DNA from: Burkholderiales bacterium
Lineage (GTDB): Bacteria > Pseudomonadota > Gammaproteobacteria > Burkholderiales > Burkholderiaceae_C
Length of the DNA: 64,000 nt
Assembly: GCA_947453625.1 (NCBI GenBank)
Contig: CANGHK010000005.1
Location: forward strand, 87,473 to 151,472
Reading direction: 5' to 3'
Shown here: piece after piece, positions 38,964 to 49,876 of the stretch
Layout of the letters: the number at the start of each line of letters is the position of its first letter
Numbering within the stretch: position 1 is the first letter of the stretch
Notes under the pieces: model-generated
The model's database searches: none
Seen by the model: only the letters and a program-made list of their open reading frames with translations
Told to the model about the DNA's origin: nothing
Program-made: the position numbers and the translations under genes

Positions 38964-39974
38964 TCAGAACGGGTTGCCGCTGGCGCGCGAGACCGCTTGC
39001 GAGCCGATCCGGCTGTGCGCATTCGGCCCAAGGTGGCGGTCGCTGGCCCACAGGTGGGTGCTGGACGACGCGCCGTCGACCAGCGTGGTGGTATCGCAGG
39101 TCAGCACCGCAGTGGCAATGTCGTCCACCGAACTGCTGTCCGGGAGGTTGGCACAGGCCGCCACGTTGCTGACCGCTGGCGCGCTGAGGTAGGCCGCTGG
39201 TGTCTTGGCCATCGCCGCGACGATGTCGTCGGCCAGTACCAGGCCGTAGTTGCGACCGTCATAGGCGGTGGCGTCGATGCGGGTGCGCAGATAGGCGTTG
39301 AACTCGTAGCTCAGGTTGGCCAACTGCCCGATCGCGCCGGGGTTGGTCGCTGCGGCTTTGACGGCATAAGGGCTCAGCGACAGGTCGGGAATCGTGAAGA
39401 CCAGCGCGCGAGCGCCGGTCTTGAGGATGGCGTTGACCTGGGCCGCGGCGACGCCGCCCCGGCGTTGCGCCTCCTTGATCGCATCGCCGGTGCTCAAGCC
39501 GGCCTGCGTGCGCTCATAGAGATCGATGATGTCGTTGCTGCCTATCATCACCGTCGCCATGTCGTAGGCGTTCAGGTCGCCCTGGTTGGCGATCTGCTGG
39601 CCCAGGCCGGTGCTCGAGTCGTCGACCTTGGCCAGCCGCATAGCCTGCACAAAGGCCTTGGGCGTGGTGCCCAGGGGGTTGCAGGGGCCGAAGACCAAGC
39701 CGTAGTGCGTGGCCACCGCCTGCACGAAGGTCGGCAGGGTCAGGCACCTGCCGACGCTGCCTGTGCTGCGGTCATTGATGCTGTACTTGAAGCCGTCGCT
39801 GTTGCCATCGTCCTCGATCAGGCTGTTCTCGTCGCCGAACACGATCAGCCGCGAAGGTTTGAAGGCCTGCACCTGCGAAGTGCCGCCGCCGCAAGCCGCC
39901 AACAACACCGCGGCGATCGCCACAGGGACCAGCACACGCCTGCTTAAGCGGCGCAATTCACGAAAAAGAGTCAT
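38964..39974 (-). CDS. SGNH/GDSL hydrolase lipoprotein
   Basis: Lipobox VLLAAC; 'LIVFGDENSL' block I, 'MIGSNDIIDLY' block III, C-terminal 'LWASDRHLGPNAH'. Confidence 0.82.
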   Translation of the reverse strand: MTLFRELRRLSRRVLVPVAIAAVLLAACGGGTSQVQAFKPSRLIVFGDENSLIEDDGNSDGFKYSINDRSTGSVGRCLTLPTFVQAVATHYGLVFGPCNPLGTTPKAFVQAMRLAKVDDSSTGLGQQIANQGDLNAYDMATVMIGSNDIIDLYERTQAGLSTGDAIKEAQRRGGVAAAQVNAILKTGARALVFTIPDLSLSPYAVKAAATNPGAIGQLANLSYEFNAYLRTRIDATAYDGRNYGLVLADDIVAAMAKTPAAYLSAPAVSNVAACANLPDSSSVDDIATAVLTCDTTTLVDGASSSTHLWASDRHLGPNAHSRIGSQAVSRASGNPF

Positions 39975-40020
39975 CAGAGTTCCATCAGTCACTGTCAGAG
40001 CAGCGGGATCGGTGCGCCCG

Positions 40021-41001
40021 TCAGGGCGTGGCCGCCCGCCGCAGCCTGTCGATCACACCGTCCCAGGCCGGCTGGTCGGGCGGCTGCTCGACCCAGATCT
40101 CGGCCCGGCCTTCGGCGTCGAACTGGCGCAGCACGGCAAACAATTCATGTGCCACCGCCGCCGGGTCGTCGGGCATGGCCTGCCAGCGCAGGCCGGCCAT
40201 TCCGGCGCCGGACCGGCGCGAATATACCGCCAGGCCAGCCGGCAGGTCTCGGCTGGGCTCGAGCGCCGCGCTCAGCGCCTGGCTCGACCACAGCCGCAGC
40301 CGCGCTGCCGGCGCGTAATGCGAGGCCAGCATGCCGGGTGCGCGCGGCGACTGTGCGTCGGGTGCGCGCAGCGGCTCGCCGATCACGGCTTCGAGTTGGG
40401 CGCGGGTCAACACTCCGGGGCGCAGCAGCACCGGCGCGCCGCGGCTCAGGTCGACGATGGTCGACTCGATGCCCAGCGCGCAGTCGCCGCCATCGAGCAC
40501 CCAGAGATCGGCGCCAAATTCCTGCGCGACATGCGCCGCCCGGGTCGGGCTGATGCGGCCGAAGCGGTTGGCGCTGGGCGCGGCCACCCCCGGCACGCCC
40601 AGACCTGCTGCGGCGCGCAGCAGCGCCTGGGCCACCGGGTGGGCGGGGCAGCGCAGGGCGATGCTGTCCTGGCCGGCGGCGGCGGCGCTGGCCTGGCCAG
40701 GCGCGCGCGGCACGATCAGCGTCACCGGGCCGGGCCAGAAGGCCTGTGTCAGTTGCCGTGCGGCCTCGGGCAGCGTGGCGGCAAACGGTGCGGCCTGGGC
40801 CAGGTCGGCCACGTGGACGATCAGCGGATGGTCGGCAGGCCGGCCCTTGGCGGCAAAGATCGCGGCCACCGCCGCGTCGTCGTCGGCGCGCGCGCCCAGG
40901 CCGTAGACGGTCTCGGTCGCGAACGCCACCAGGCCGCCCTCGGCCAGCCGCCTGGCCGCCGCGGCGACTGCCGCCGGGTCGTCGCCGCGCATCAGCGGCA
41001 T
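40021..41001 (-). CDS. L-threonylcarbamoyladenylate synthase (Sua5 type)
   Basis: 'GGLVAFATETVYGLGARADDDAAVAAIFAAKGRPADHPLIVHV', 'PSANRFGRISPT', C-terminal Sua5 domain. Confidence 0.95.
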   Translation of the reverse strand: MPLMRGDDPAAVAAAARRLAEGGLVAFATETVYGLGARADDDAAVAAIFAAKGRPADHPLIVHVADLAQAAPFAATLPEAARQLTQAFWPGPVTLIVPRAPGQASAAAAGQDSIALRCPAHPVAQALLRAAAGLGVPGVAAPSANRFGRISPTRAAHVAQEFGADLWVLDGGDCALGIESTIVDLSRGAPVLLRPGVLTRAQLEAVIGEPLRAPDAQSPRAPGMLASHYAPAARLRLWSSQALSAALEPSRDLPAGLAVYSRRSGAGMAGLRWQAMPDDPAAVAHELFAVLRQFDAEGRAEIWVEQPPDQPAWDGVIDRLRRAATP

Positions 41002-41017
41002 GTCGGCGCCATCCGGC

Positions 41018-42190
41018 TCAGGCCGCCGGCCAGGCCGGCAGGCCCAGCAGCGCGGCGGCCTGCAGGGCGGTGGCGTTGGCTGTGGCCGCATCGGCCGCGG
41101 TCACGGTCAGGTGGCCCATCTTGCGGCCCGGCCTGGCGTTGGCCTTGCCGTACAGGTGCAGGTGTACGCCGGGCAGCGCCAGCAGCGCTGCCCAGTCGGG
41201 GGCCTTCTCGGGGCCGCCGTCCTGCAGCCACAGGTCGCCCAGCAGGTTGAGCATCACGGCGGCCGAATGCTGGCGAGGTGCGGTCAGCGGCAGGCCGGCC
41301 AGCGTGCGCACCTGCAGTTCGAACTGGCTGACGTCGCTGCCGTCCAGCGACCAATGCGCCGAGTTGTGCGGGCGCGGCGCCATCTCGTTGGCCACCAGGC
41401 TGCCGTCGGCCAGCACGAAGAACTCGACGCACAGCACGCCGACATAGTCCATCGCCTCGGCCAGCGCGGTGGCGGCCTGGGTGGCGGCCTGTTGCTGCGC
41501 CGGCGTGGCGTCGGGTGCCGGCACCTGGGTGACGGCGAGGATGCCGTCGCGGTGCAGGTTTTGCTGCACCGGCAGCGTCACCGAATCGCCGTCGGCTCCG
41601 CGCGCCACCACCACGCTGAGCTCCAGCGCCAGCGCCAGCCGCTTTTCCAGCACGCAGGGGGCCTGGCCCAGGCTGGCCCAGGCGGCGGCCAGTTCGCTGC
41701 GGTCGGCCACCCGCACCTGGCCCTTGCCGTCGTAGCCCAGCCTGGCGGTCTTGAGGATGCCGGGCAGCAGATCGTCGGCCACAGTGGCCAGGCGCTCGGG
41801 CGTGTCGATCAGCGCAAAGGGCGCGCAGGCCACGCCGCAACGCCGGAACTGGGCCTTCTCGGCGGCGCGGTCCTGGCAGATCGCCACCGCGTCAGCGCCG
41901 GGCGCGACCCGCCGGTAGGCGCCGAGCGTGACGAGCGCGCCGGCCGGCACGTTCTCGAATTCGGTGGTGATGGCCTCGGTGCGCTGCATCAGCTGCGCCA
42001 GGCCCTGCTCGTCGAGGTAGCCGGTGTCGATGTGGTAATGCGCCACCAGCCCGGCGGGCGAGGTGGCATCGGGGTCGAGCACGGCCGTGAAGTAGCCCAG
42101 CGACTGCGCCGCCTGGACGAACATGCGGCCCAATTGCCCGCCCCCCATCACGCCCAGCGTGGCGCCGGGCAGGATTGCTTTGCGGCTCAT
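41018..42190 (-). CDS. purK: 5-(carboxyamino)imidazole ribonucleotide synthase
   Basis: '[26 protein letters not shown]', ATP-grasp, '[12 protein letters not shown]'. Confidence 0.96.
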   Translation of the reverse strand: MSRKAILPGATLGVMGGGQLGRMFVQAAQSLGYFTAVLDPDATSPAGLVAHYHIDTGYLDEQGLAQLMQRTEAITTEFENVPAGALVTLGAYRRVAPGADAVAICQDRAAEKAQFRRCGVACAPFALIDTPERLATVADDLLPGILKTARLGYDGKGQVRVADRSELAAAWASLGQAPCVLEKRLALALELSVVVARGADGDSVTLPVQQNLHRDGILAVTQVPAPDATPAQQQAATQAATALAEAMDYVGVLCVEFFVLADGSLVANEMAPRPHNSAHWSLDGSDVSQFELQVRTLAGLPLTAPRQHSAAVMLNLLGDLWLQDGGPEKAPDWAALLALPGVHLHLYGKANARPGRKMGHLTVTAADAATANATALQAAALLGLPAWPAA

Positions 42191-42723
42191 GCCGGGCTCG
42201 ATGAAAGGTCAGCGCTCATCGCGCGTGCGACGTCGGTCTGTCTGGCGCGAAAGGCCAGCAGTTGGTCGTGCAGCGCCGGGTCGCCGCTGGCCAGCATCGC
42301 CACCGCGAACAGCGCAGCGTTGGCCGCGCCGGCCGCGCCGATGGCGAAGGTGGCCACCGGAATGCCCTTGGGCATCATCACGATAGAGTGCAGCGAGTCG
42401 ACCCCGGCCAGGTGTTTGCTGGCCACCGGAACGCCGAGCACCGGCACGGTGGTCTTGGCCGCCAGCATGCCCGGCAGGTGGGCCGCGCCGCCCGCCCCGG
42501 CGATGATCGCGCGCAGGCCGCGGCCGGCAGCGGCCTCGGCGTAGGCGAACATCTCGTCGGGCATGCGGTGCGCCGAGACCACCCGGCATTCGTGCGGCAC
42601 GCCGAACTCGGCGAGAATCCCGGCTGCCTGGCGCATCGTTTCCCAGTCGCTGGACGAACCCATCAACACGCCGACCAGGGTCGGCGTGTTGCTGTCCGGG
42701 GTCGTTTCAACGCTTGCTGTCAT
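42187..42723 (-). CDS. purE: 5-(carboxyamino)imidazole ribonucleotide mutase
   Basis: '[14 protein letters not shown]', '[11 protein letters not shown]', '[13 protein letters not shown]'. Confidence 0.96.
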   Translation of the reverse strand: MTASVETTPDSNTPTLVGVLMGSSSDWETMRQAAGILAEFGVPHECRVVSAHRMPDEMFAYAEAAAGRGLRAIIAGAGGAAHLPGMLAAKTTVPVLGVPVASKHLAGVDSLHSIVMMPKGIPVATFAIGAAGAANAALFAVAMLASGDPALHDQLLAFRARQTDVARAMSADLSSSPA

Positions 42724-42844
42724 GCTGGTTTCCACGTCTGGCAAGGCGGTTGCTCCGGCAGCTCTTCAAAAGCATTGAATTGTAGGCGGGCGCCTCTATC
42801 TGCCCTGTCTTGCCCCACATCACCCTGAGCCTGCAGCCCACACC

Positions 42845-43792
42845 ATGAGCGACATCACGATACAGAACTTCGAAGCCGAGTTGATCCAGGCCTCGATGCA
42901 GCAGCCGGTGCTGCTCGACATCTGGGCGCCCTGGTGCGGCCCCTGCCGCACGCTCGGGCCGCTGCTCGAGAAAGTGGAGGTGGCCTATGCCGGTCGTTTC
43001 AGGCTGGCCAAGCTCAACAGCGACGACCAGCCCGAGATCGCCGCCCAGCTCAGCCAGGCCTTCGGCGTGCGCTCGATCCCGTTCTGCGTGATGTTCAAGG
43101 ACGGCCAGCCGGTCGACGGTTTCGTCGGTGCGCTGCCCGAAGCCCAGATCCGCGAGTTTCTCGACCGCCATGTGGCCAGCGCCGAAGCCCAGGAGGCCGA
43201 GCAGGACGTCGCCGAGGCCGAGGTGCTGGAGGACGAGGGCGATCTGGGTGCCGCGCTGGACAAGCTGGCCCAGGCGGTGGCCACCGACCCGGCCAACGAG
43301 GCCGCGCGCTGCGACTTCGTCAAGCTGTTGATCGAGACCGGCCAGATCGCCGAGGCCCGCCAGGCCTGGACGCCGGTGGCGCCCCGGGCCCTGGTCGACG
43401 GCCGGATCGCGGCCTTGGGGCTGTGGCTGGACGCCTGCGAGAAAGCCCCTTCGGCGCGGTCGCCGCAGGCACTGGCGGCGGCGATCGCCGCCAATCGGCG
43501 CGATTTCGACGCCCGCCACGAGCTGGCGCAAGGCCTGATGGCGGCCGGTCGTTTCACCGAGGCGATGGACGAGTTGTTGGAAATCGTGATGCGTGACAAG
43601 GCCTGGTGCGACCAACTGGCGCGCAAGACCTATGTCGCGATCCTCGAGTTGATGAGCAAGCCGGCACCCAAGGCGGGCGCCGCCGGTGAGCCGGCCAAGG
43701 GCACGCTCGAAGTGGTCGGCCGCGCCGCGGTCGTGCCCGGCGATCCGGTGATCGACCAGTACCGGCGCAAGCTGAGCATGGCGCTGTTCTGA
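42845..43792 (+). CDS. Thioredoxin/TPR co-chaperone (YbbN/CnoX-like)
   Basis: 'LLDIWAPWCGPCRTLGPLLEKV' plus C-terminal TPR-like region. Confidence 0.92.
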   Translation: MSDITIQNFEAELIQASMQQPVLLDIWAPWCGPCRTLGPLLEKVEVAYAGRFRLAKLNSDDQPEIAAQLSQAFGVRSIPFCVMFKDGQPVDGFVGALPEAQIREFLDRHVASAEAQEAEQDVAEAEVLEDEGDLGAALDKLAQAVATDPANEAARCDFVKLLIETGQIAEARQAWTPVAPRALVDGRIAALGLWLDACEKAPSARSPQALAAAIAANRRDFDARHELAQGLMAAGRFTEAMDELLEIVMRDKAWCDQLARKTYVAILELMSKPAPKAGAAGEPAKGTLEVVGRAAVVPGDPVIDQYRRKLSMALF

Positions 43793-43887
43793 GGCCGGTC
43801 CGGCGCTGCCCGGCAAGACCAGCCTCCCCACCTACAATACCGGGTTGGCCCGCGCCGTGAGCGGGCGCCCAGACCAGGACCACTCCC

Positions 43888-44232
43888 ATGTTCATCTCAG
43901 AAGCTTTTGCCCAGACCGCGCCGGCCGCTGCCAGCGGCGGTGGACTCGAATCGATGTTCGGCTCGCTCGGCCAGTTTCTGCCGCTGGTGCTGATGTTCGT
44001 GGTGCTGTACTTCATCATGATCCGGCCGCAGATGAAGCGCCAGAAAGAACACAAGTCGATGATCGACGCACTGGCCAAGGGCGACGAGATCGTCACCACC
44101 GGCGGCATGATCGGGCGCGTGGCCAAGATGGGCGAGAGCATGCTGCAGGTCGAAGTGGCCAACGGCGTCGAACTGCAGATCCAGCGCAGCGCGGTGGTGC
44201 AGGTGTTGCCCAAGGGCACTTTCGGCAAGTGA
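43888..44232 (+). CDS. yajC: Preprotein translocase subunit YajC
   Basis: 'LVLMFVVLYFIMIRPQMKRQKEHKSMIDALAKGDEIVTTGGMIGRV'; precedes secDF. Confidence 0.96.
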   Translation: MFISEAFAQTAPAAASGGGLESMFGSLGQFLPLVLMFVVLYFIMIRPQMKRQKEHKSMIDALAKGDEIVTTGGMIGRVAKMGESMLQVEVANGVELQIQRSAVVQVLPKGTFGK

Positions 44233-44399
44233 GCCGGCCTGCCGCTGGCCGGGCAACGGGTCAGGGACCTGGCGACAGATCCCCGGCCAGCGCGGTCGGC
44301 GCCGCAGGCACTCCCGGGCCTGCCCGCGGCTGCTGAGTCGCCTGACAATGTGACCGGCCCGCTCGGGCCAGCCCGGGTCACCGGGCCGAGGAACGCAAG

Positions 44400-46304
44400 A
44401 TGAATCGCTACCCCTGGTGGAAATACACGGTCCTGGCGTTCGCGCTGCTGATCGGTCTGCTCTACACCCTGCCCAACCTGTACGGCGAAGCGCCCGCAGT
44501 GCAGGTCTCCAGCGCCAAGGCCACGCTCAAGCTCGATGCCGGGCTGGTGGCGCGGATCGAGAAGACCCTGACGGCTGCCAGCCTGCAGGCCGATTTCGTG
44601 CAGTTCGAGGGCAACTCGGTCAAGGCGCGGTTTCGCAACACCGATGACCAGATCAAGGCCAAGGACGCGATCGCCAAGTCGCTCAACCCTGACGCCGCCG
44701 ACCCGGCCTATATCGTCGCGCTCAATCTGCTGAGCCGTTCGCCGGCCTGGCTGGCCAGGCTGCATGCGCTGCCGATGTACCTGGGGCTGGACCTGCGCGG
44801 TGGGGTGCATTTCCTGATGCAGGTCGACATGAAAGCGGCGCTGACCAAGAAGGCCGAGTCGGCGGCCGGCGACGTGCGCACGATGCTGCGCGACAAGAAC
44901 ATCCGCCACACCGGCATCAACCGCGACGGCAACCTGGTGGTGGTGCGCTTCCGTGAGCAGACGGTGCTGGTCCAGGCCCAGAAACTGCTGGCCGACCAAC
45001 TGGCCGACATGGAGTGGACCGGTACCGCTGACGGCGCCGAGTTCCGCCTCACCGGCGCGCTCAAGACGACTTCTGCGCGCGCAGTGCAGGACGCCGCGAT
45101 CAAGCAGAACATCACCACGCTGCACAACCGGGTCAACGAGCTCGGTGTGGCCGAGCCGGTGATCCAGCAGCAGGGCAGCGACCGGGTCGTGGTGCAACTG
45201 CCCGGCGTGCAGGACACCGCCAAGGCCAAGGACATCATCGGCCGCACCGCCACGCTGGAAGTGCGGCTGGTCAACACCAGCGCCGAGGCGCTGGAAGCCT
45301 TGCGCGGTGGCGGCCCGGTGCCCTTCGGCAGCGAGAAATACCTCGAGAAAGACGGCGCGCCCATCATCGTCTTCCGCCAGGTCATCCTGACCGGCGAGAA
45401 CCTGACCGACGCCCAGCCCGGCTTCGACAACCAGGAAGCTGCGGTGCACCTGACGCTGGACGCCAAGGGCGCGCGCATCTTCCGCGACGTCACGCGCGAG
45501 AACATCAACAAGCGCATGGCCATCCTGTTGTTCGAGAAGGGCAAGGGCGAGGTCGTCACCGCGCCGGTGATCCGCTCGGAAATCGGCGGCGGACGGGTGC
45601 AGATCTCCGGCCGGATGACCACCTCCGAGGCCGCCGACACCGCGCTGCTGCTGCGCGCCGGCAGCCTGGCCGCGCCGATGGAGATCATCGAGGAGCGCAC
45701 CATCGGCCCGACGCTGGGCGCCGACAACATCGCCAAGGGCTTTGCCAGCGTGGGCTACGGCTTCGCCGCGATCGCAACCTTCATGTGCCTGTACTACCTG
45801 TTGTTCGGCGTCTTCTCGACGCTGGCGCTGGCCGTCAACCTGCTGCTGCTGGTGAGCGTGCTGTCGATGCTGCAGGCCACGCTGACGCTGCCCGGCATCG
45901 CGGCGATCGCGCTCACACTCGGCATGGCGATCGACTCCAACGTGCTGATCAACGAACGGGTGCGCGAGGAGTTGCGCGGCGGCAGTTCGCCGCAAGCGGC
46001 GATCAACGCCGGCTACGAGCGCGCCTTCGCGACGATTCTGGACTCCAACATCACCACCCTGATCGCCGGGCTGGCGCTGCTGGCCTTCGGCTCGGGTTTC
46101 GTGCGCGGCTTCGCGGTGGTGCATTGCCTGGGCATCATGACCTCGATGTTCTCGTCGGTGATGTTCTCGCGCGGCCTGGTCAATCTCTGGTACGGCGGCC
46201 AGAAGCGGCTCAAGTCGGTGTCTATCGGCCAGGTCTGGCGTCCGGCGGGGTCGCCCCCGCCCGGTGTCGACCTGGCTGTCGACGAGCCTGTCGCCAAGAC
46301 CTGA
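44400..46304 (+). CDS. secD: Protein translocase subunit SecD
   Basis: 'YLGLDLRGGVHFLMQVD', P1 domain, C-terminal SecD TM domain 'AMAIDSNVLINERVREEL'-type signature. Confidence 0.96.
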   Translation: MNRYPWWKYTVLAFALLIGLLYTLPNLYGEAPAVQVSSAKATLKLDAGLVARIEKTLTAASLQADFVQFEGNSVKARFRNTDDQIKAKDAIAKSLNPDAADPAYIVALNLLSRSPAWLARLHALPMYLGLDLRGGVHFLMQVDMKAALTKKAESAAGDVRTMLRDKNIRHTGINRDGNLVVVRFREQTVLVQAQKLLADQLADMEWTGTADGAEFRLTGALKTTSARAVQDAAIKQNITTLHNRVNELGVAEPVIQQQGSDRVVVQLPGVQDTAKAKDIIGRTATLEVRLVNTSAEALEALRGGGPVPFGSEKYLEKDGAPIIVFRQVILTGENLTDAQPGFDNQEAAVHLTLDAKGARIFRDVTRENINKRMAILLFEKGKGEVVTAPVIRSEIGGGRVQISGRMTTSEAADTALLLRAGSLAAPMEIIEERTIGPTLGADNIAKGFASVGYGFAAIATFMCLYYLLFGVFSTLALAVNLLLLVSVLSMLQATLTLPGIAAIALTLGMAIDSNVLINERVREELRGGSSPQAAINAGYERAFATILDSNITTLIAGLALLAFGSGFVRGFAVVHCLGIMTSMFSSVMFSRGLVNLWYGGQKRLKSVSIGQVWRPAGSPPPGVDLAVDEPVAKT

Positions 46305-46320
46305 TCGGGGAGCAGAAAAG

Positions 46321-47355
46321 ATGGAATTCTTCAGGATCCGCCGCGACATCCCGTTCATGCGGCATGCGCTGGTGTTCAACATCATCTCCTTCGTCACCTT
46401 CGCGCTGGCAGTGTTCTTCCTGATCAGCCGTGGTCTGCACCTGTCGATCGAGTTCACCGGCGGCACCGTGGTGGAGGTGGAATACGCCCAGACCGCCAAC
46501 CTCGAGAAGACCCGCGGCGCGGTCGACGCACTGGGCTTCGGCGAGGTCCAGGTGCAGAACTTCGGCACCTCGCGCGACGTGCTGGTGCGCCTGCCGGTGC
46601 GGTCGCAGGTCAAGCAGGCCGATGTCGCGCCGCTGGTCTTCGCCACCTTGTGCAAGGCCGAGGGCGGCACGGTCGCCACCAAGGCCTACACCACGCCGCA
46701 GGGCGAGCAGGTGAGCCGGCCGTCCTGCACCACGGCGGCAGGGACCGAGCCGATCAAGCTGTCGCGCACCGAGTTCGTCGGCCCGGCGGTGGGGGATGAG
46801 TTGGCCAGCGACGGCGCCAAGGCGCTGGCCTTCGTGATCATCGGCATCATGGCCTACTTGGCGGTGCGCTTCGAGTGGAAGTTCGCCGTGGCGGCGATCA
46901 TCGCCAACATGCACGACGTGATCATCATCCTGGGCTTCTTCGCCTTCTTCCAGTGGGAGTTCTCGCTGGCGGTGCTGGCGGCGGTGCTGGCGGTGCTGGG
47001 CTACTCGGTCAACGAATCGGTGGTGATCTTCGACCGGATCCGCGAGGCCTTCCGCAGGTACCGCAAGCTGACGACGCCGCAGGTGATAGACCACGCCATC
47101 ACCAGCACGATGAGCCGCACCATCATCACCCACGGCTCGACCCAGATGATGGTGCTGTCGATGCTGCTGTTCGGTGGCCCGACGCTGCATTACTTCGCGG
47201 TCGCGCTGACCATAGGCATCCTGTTCGGCATCTACTCCTCGGTGTTCGTGGCCGCGGCGATCGCGATGTGGCTGGGTGTCAAGCGCGAAGACCTGATCAA
47301 ATCGGGCGGGAAAGAGCAGGACCCCAACGATCCGAACGCCGGCGCCGTGGTCTAG
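46321..47355 (+). CDS. secF: Protein translocase subunit SecF
   Basis: 'SIEFTGGTVVEVEY', 'GYSVNESVVIFDRIRE', 'TMSRTIITHGSTQMMVLSML'. Confidence 0.96.
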   Translation: MEFFRIRRDIPFMRHALVFNIISFVTFALAVFFLISRGLHLSIEFTGGTVVEVEYAQTANLEKTRGAVDALGFGEVQVQNFGTSRDVLVRLPVRSQVKQADVAPLVFATLCKAEGGTVATKAYTTPQGEQVSRPSCTTAAGTEPIKLSRTEFVGPAVGDELASDGAKALAFVIIGIMAYLAVRFEWKFAVAAIIANMHDVIIILGFFAFFQWEFSLAVLAAVLAVLGYSVNESVVIFDRIREAFRRYRKLTTPQVIDHAITSTMSRTIITHGSTQMMVLSMLLFGGPTLHYFAVALTIGILFGIYSSVFVAAAIAMWLGVKREDLIKSGGKEQDPNDPNAGAVV

Positions 47356-47398
47356 AACGGCTTCTCGCTTCGCGGCAACCGCTCCCGCCCCTCTCACC

Positions 47399-49837
47399 AT
47401 GGCGAAAGCCGACGACACCGCCAGAATCGCGCTGCTGGCCCGTCAGCGCTACATCGACGGGCTGTTGCGCGGCCTGCCCGGGCTGGTGGTCGCCCTGGGC
47501 AAGGGCGCGCGCGACCTGCTCGACAAGCCGGCCGAGTACCTGACCAGCCAGCGCCGGCGCGACCTGGTGCAGGGCCTGATCCGGCACGCCGGGCCCTGGC
47601 AGCGTGCGGTGGCCAGCGGGCTGCGCCATCTGCTCGAGCATGGCGTCACCGCGCGGTCGAACGCCGAACTTCCGGCGCTTTTGGGCGATACGCTGAGCCT
47701 GGTCGACAACGACACGATAGAGCGTGAAATCCTGAGCTCGCGCCTGGCCCTGGCCATCATGGACCGTGCCGGCTGGGAGTTCACCGACCTGCGCTCGCGC
47801 GTGGCGATGCTCGAGCGCTGCACCGAGATCGACACCCACGACATGCTGCGTGCCCATATCCTGGCCCGCCTGGTGCTGGACGTCTGGCGCTCGACCGGGT
47901 TGAGCGCCACCGACTGGCGCGAGGCCCAGCCCCTGCTGCATGAAGGCTTCGCGTCGCTGGCCGAGGATGCCTACCACGAGACCAACCGCTGGTTGATCGA
48001 GCAGCACGTGATGACCGAGATCGACCTGCGACCCCTCATCCGGCGCAGCAGTCCCGCCAGCGCGCCTGGCCTGGCGCCCAGCGCCCCCGCCGTCGCGGCG
48101 TACCAGCACGCCGGTCGTGTCACCGCTGCGGCGGTGTCTGCCAGGGCCGCGCCGACCGCTGCCGATGGCCAGGGCAGCGGCTTTGCCCACACCACCCTGG
48201 CCTGGCGAGGCGGCGACGCCGCGCCCTTGCCGACGGGCGAGCACCTGCCGCAACCGGGCGGCGCATCGGTGGGCGACGAGACCCGCGTGATGACCCACCC
48301 CGGGCCGATTGCGCGCGGCGGCGACCATGCCGAGGCGGTGCTGGGCCGGCTCAACCGGCTGGTGGGCCGGCACCTGCCGGGCTTTGCCGAGACCCGCCAT
48401 GCCCGCCCGCTGGCCGATGCGCTGTCGTCGGCTATCGACAAGGCCCAGCAACACCTGCGCCGGCGTCTGCTGCCCGGCGAGCCGGCTGCTGCTGCGGCCA
48501 CCGGCCAGCCCGATGGCGGCGCGGCGCGGGCCCAATTGCCGAGCGCGCCGGTCCTGCTCGACGAGTTGCAGCGCAACAAGCAGGTGCTCAAGCAGGCCGC
48601 CAGCACGCCGGCCGAACGCGCGACGATAGAGATCGTCGCGATGATGTTCCAGAGCATCCTGACCGAAGACCGCCTGCCGGCGGCGATGCGGGTCTGGTTT
48701 GCCCGGCTGCAGATGCCGGTGCTGCGGGTGGCGGTCAGTGAACCTGATTTCTTTGCCACCATCGACCACCCGGCGCGCCGTCTGATCGACCGCATGGGCG
48801 CCTGCGTGATGGGCCTGGACAGCGCCAGCCGGCACATCGGCGACGCGCTGGAAAAAGAGATCAAGCGGGTGGTGCAGGTGGTCGAGGCCTATCCCGACAC
48901 CGGGCGCCGCGTGTTCCAGACCGTGGGGGTCGAGTTCGAGCGCTTTCTCGAGCATTTCTTCAAGAACGAGAACGAGGCCAGCAGGCGCGGTGTGTCGCTG
49001 GCCCAGCAAGTCGAACAGCGCGAGACGCTGGCGATCCAGTACACCATCGAACTGCGCCGCATGCTCAACGAGGTGCCGGTGCAGGAGGGCGTGCGCCAGT
49101 TCCTTTTCCAGGTATGGGCCGATGTGCTGGCGACTTTCGCTGTGCGCTACGGTGGCCAGAGCGTCGAGACCAAGGCCATGAAGCGCGCCGCCGCCGACCT
49201 GATCTGGTCGGCCAGCGCCAAGGTCACGCGCGAAGAGCGGGCCGAGGTGATACGCCGCCTGCCGCCCCTGCTCAAGCGGCTGCGCGAGGGCATGGCCTCG
49301 GCCAACATGAACACCGAACGCCAGGACGAGCGCATCAACGCACTGAACAATGCGCTGGCGGCGGCCTTCGCCGCCAAGGGCGCGGTGATCCCCAATGACC
49401 GGCTGCAGGACTTGATGGAGCGGCTCGAGTCGCTCGAGGCCTTGCTGCCCGCTGCGCAGGACATCGAGATCGACGAGTCGCTGGTGCTCGACCTGTCGGG
49501 CCACGAAAGCTCCGAGCTCGAGGTGGTGTCGGAGGGCGGCAGCCTGGCTTCGGCGCCGATGATCGCCTGGTCGCGCGAGTTGCTGGTGGGTAGCTGGTAC
49601 ACGCTGGACTACCGCGGCCGCCACGAGGCGGTGCAACTGGCCTGGCATGGGCTGAGGCGTCAGCTGACGCTGTTCGTCACGCCCACGGGCCGTTGCGTGC
49701 TGTTCCAGCAGCAGCGGCTGGCGGCTTTCCTGCAGGCCGGTCTGCTGCTGCCGGCGCAGGACGAGGCGCTGACGGTCAAGGCCACTCGCAACGCGCTGGC
49801 CAAGCTCGACGCCGATCCGTCGCGTCTGCTGGGTTGA
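47399..49837 (+). CDS. DUF1631 family protein
   Basis: 812-aa ORF downstream of secF; C-terminal region 'GSWYTLDYRGRHEAVQLAWHGLRRQLTLFVTPTGRCVLFQQQRLAAFLQAGLLLPAQDEALTVKATRNAL'. Confidence 0.82.
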   Translation: MAKADDTARIALLARQRYIDGLLRGLPGLVVALGKGARDLLDKPAEYLTSQRRRDLVQGLIRHAGPWQRAVASGLRHLLEHGVTARSNAELPALLGDTLSLVDNDTIEREILSSRLALAIMDRAGWEFTDLRSRVAMLERCTEIDTHDMLRAHILARLVLDVWRSTGLSATDWREAQPLLHEGFASLAEDAYHETNRWLIEQHVMTEIDLRPLIRRSSPASAPGLAPSAPAVAAYQHAGRVTAAAVSARAAPTAADGQGSGFAHTTLAWRGGDAAPLPTGEHLPQPGGASVGDETRVMTHPGPIARGGDHAEAVLGRLNRLVGRHLPGFAETRHARPLADALSSAIDKAQQHLRRRLLPGEPAAAAATGQPDGGAARAQLPSAPVLLDELQRNKQVLKQAASTPAERATIEIVAMMFQSILTEDRLPAAMRVWFARLQMPVLRVAVSEPDFFATIDHPARRLIDRMGACVMGLDSASRHIGDALEKEIKRVVQVVEAYPDTGRRVFQTVGVEFERFLEHFFKNENEASRRGVSLAQQVEQRETLAIQYTIELRRMLNEVPVQEGVRQFLFQVWADVLATFAVRYGGQSVETKAMKRAAADLIWSASAKVTREERAEVIRRLPPLLKRLREGMASANMNTERQDERINALNNALAAAFAAKGAVIPNDRLQDLMERLESLEALLPAAQDIEIDESLVLDLSGHESSELEVVSEGGSLASAPMIAWSRELLVGSWYTLDYRGRHEAVQLAWHGLRRQLTLFVTPTGRCVLFQQQRLAAFLQAGLLLPAQDEALTVKATRNALAKLDADPSRLLG

Positions 49838-49876
49838 CCCCACAGGCCTGAGCGCCACGGGGGGCGGACTTCAGGT

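Noticed and set aside
43554-46682. 1042-aa minus-strand ORF opposite secD/secF
   Set aside because: Shadow ORF caused by high GC; composition (His/Arg/Gln-rich) and lack of motifs contrast with clear SecD/SecF on the + strand. The same applies to many other long antisense ORFs in the track.
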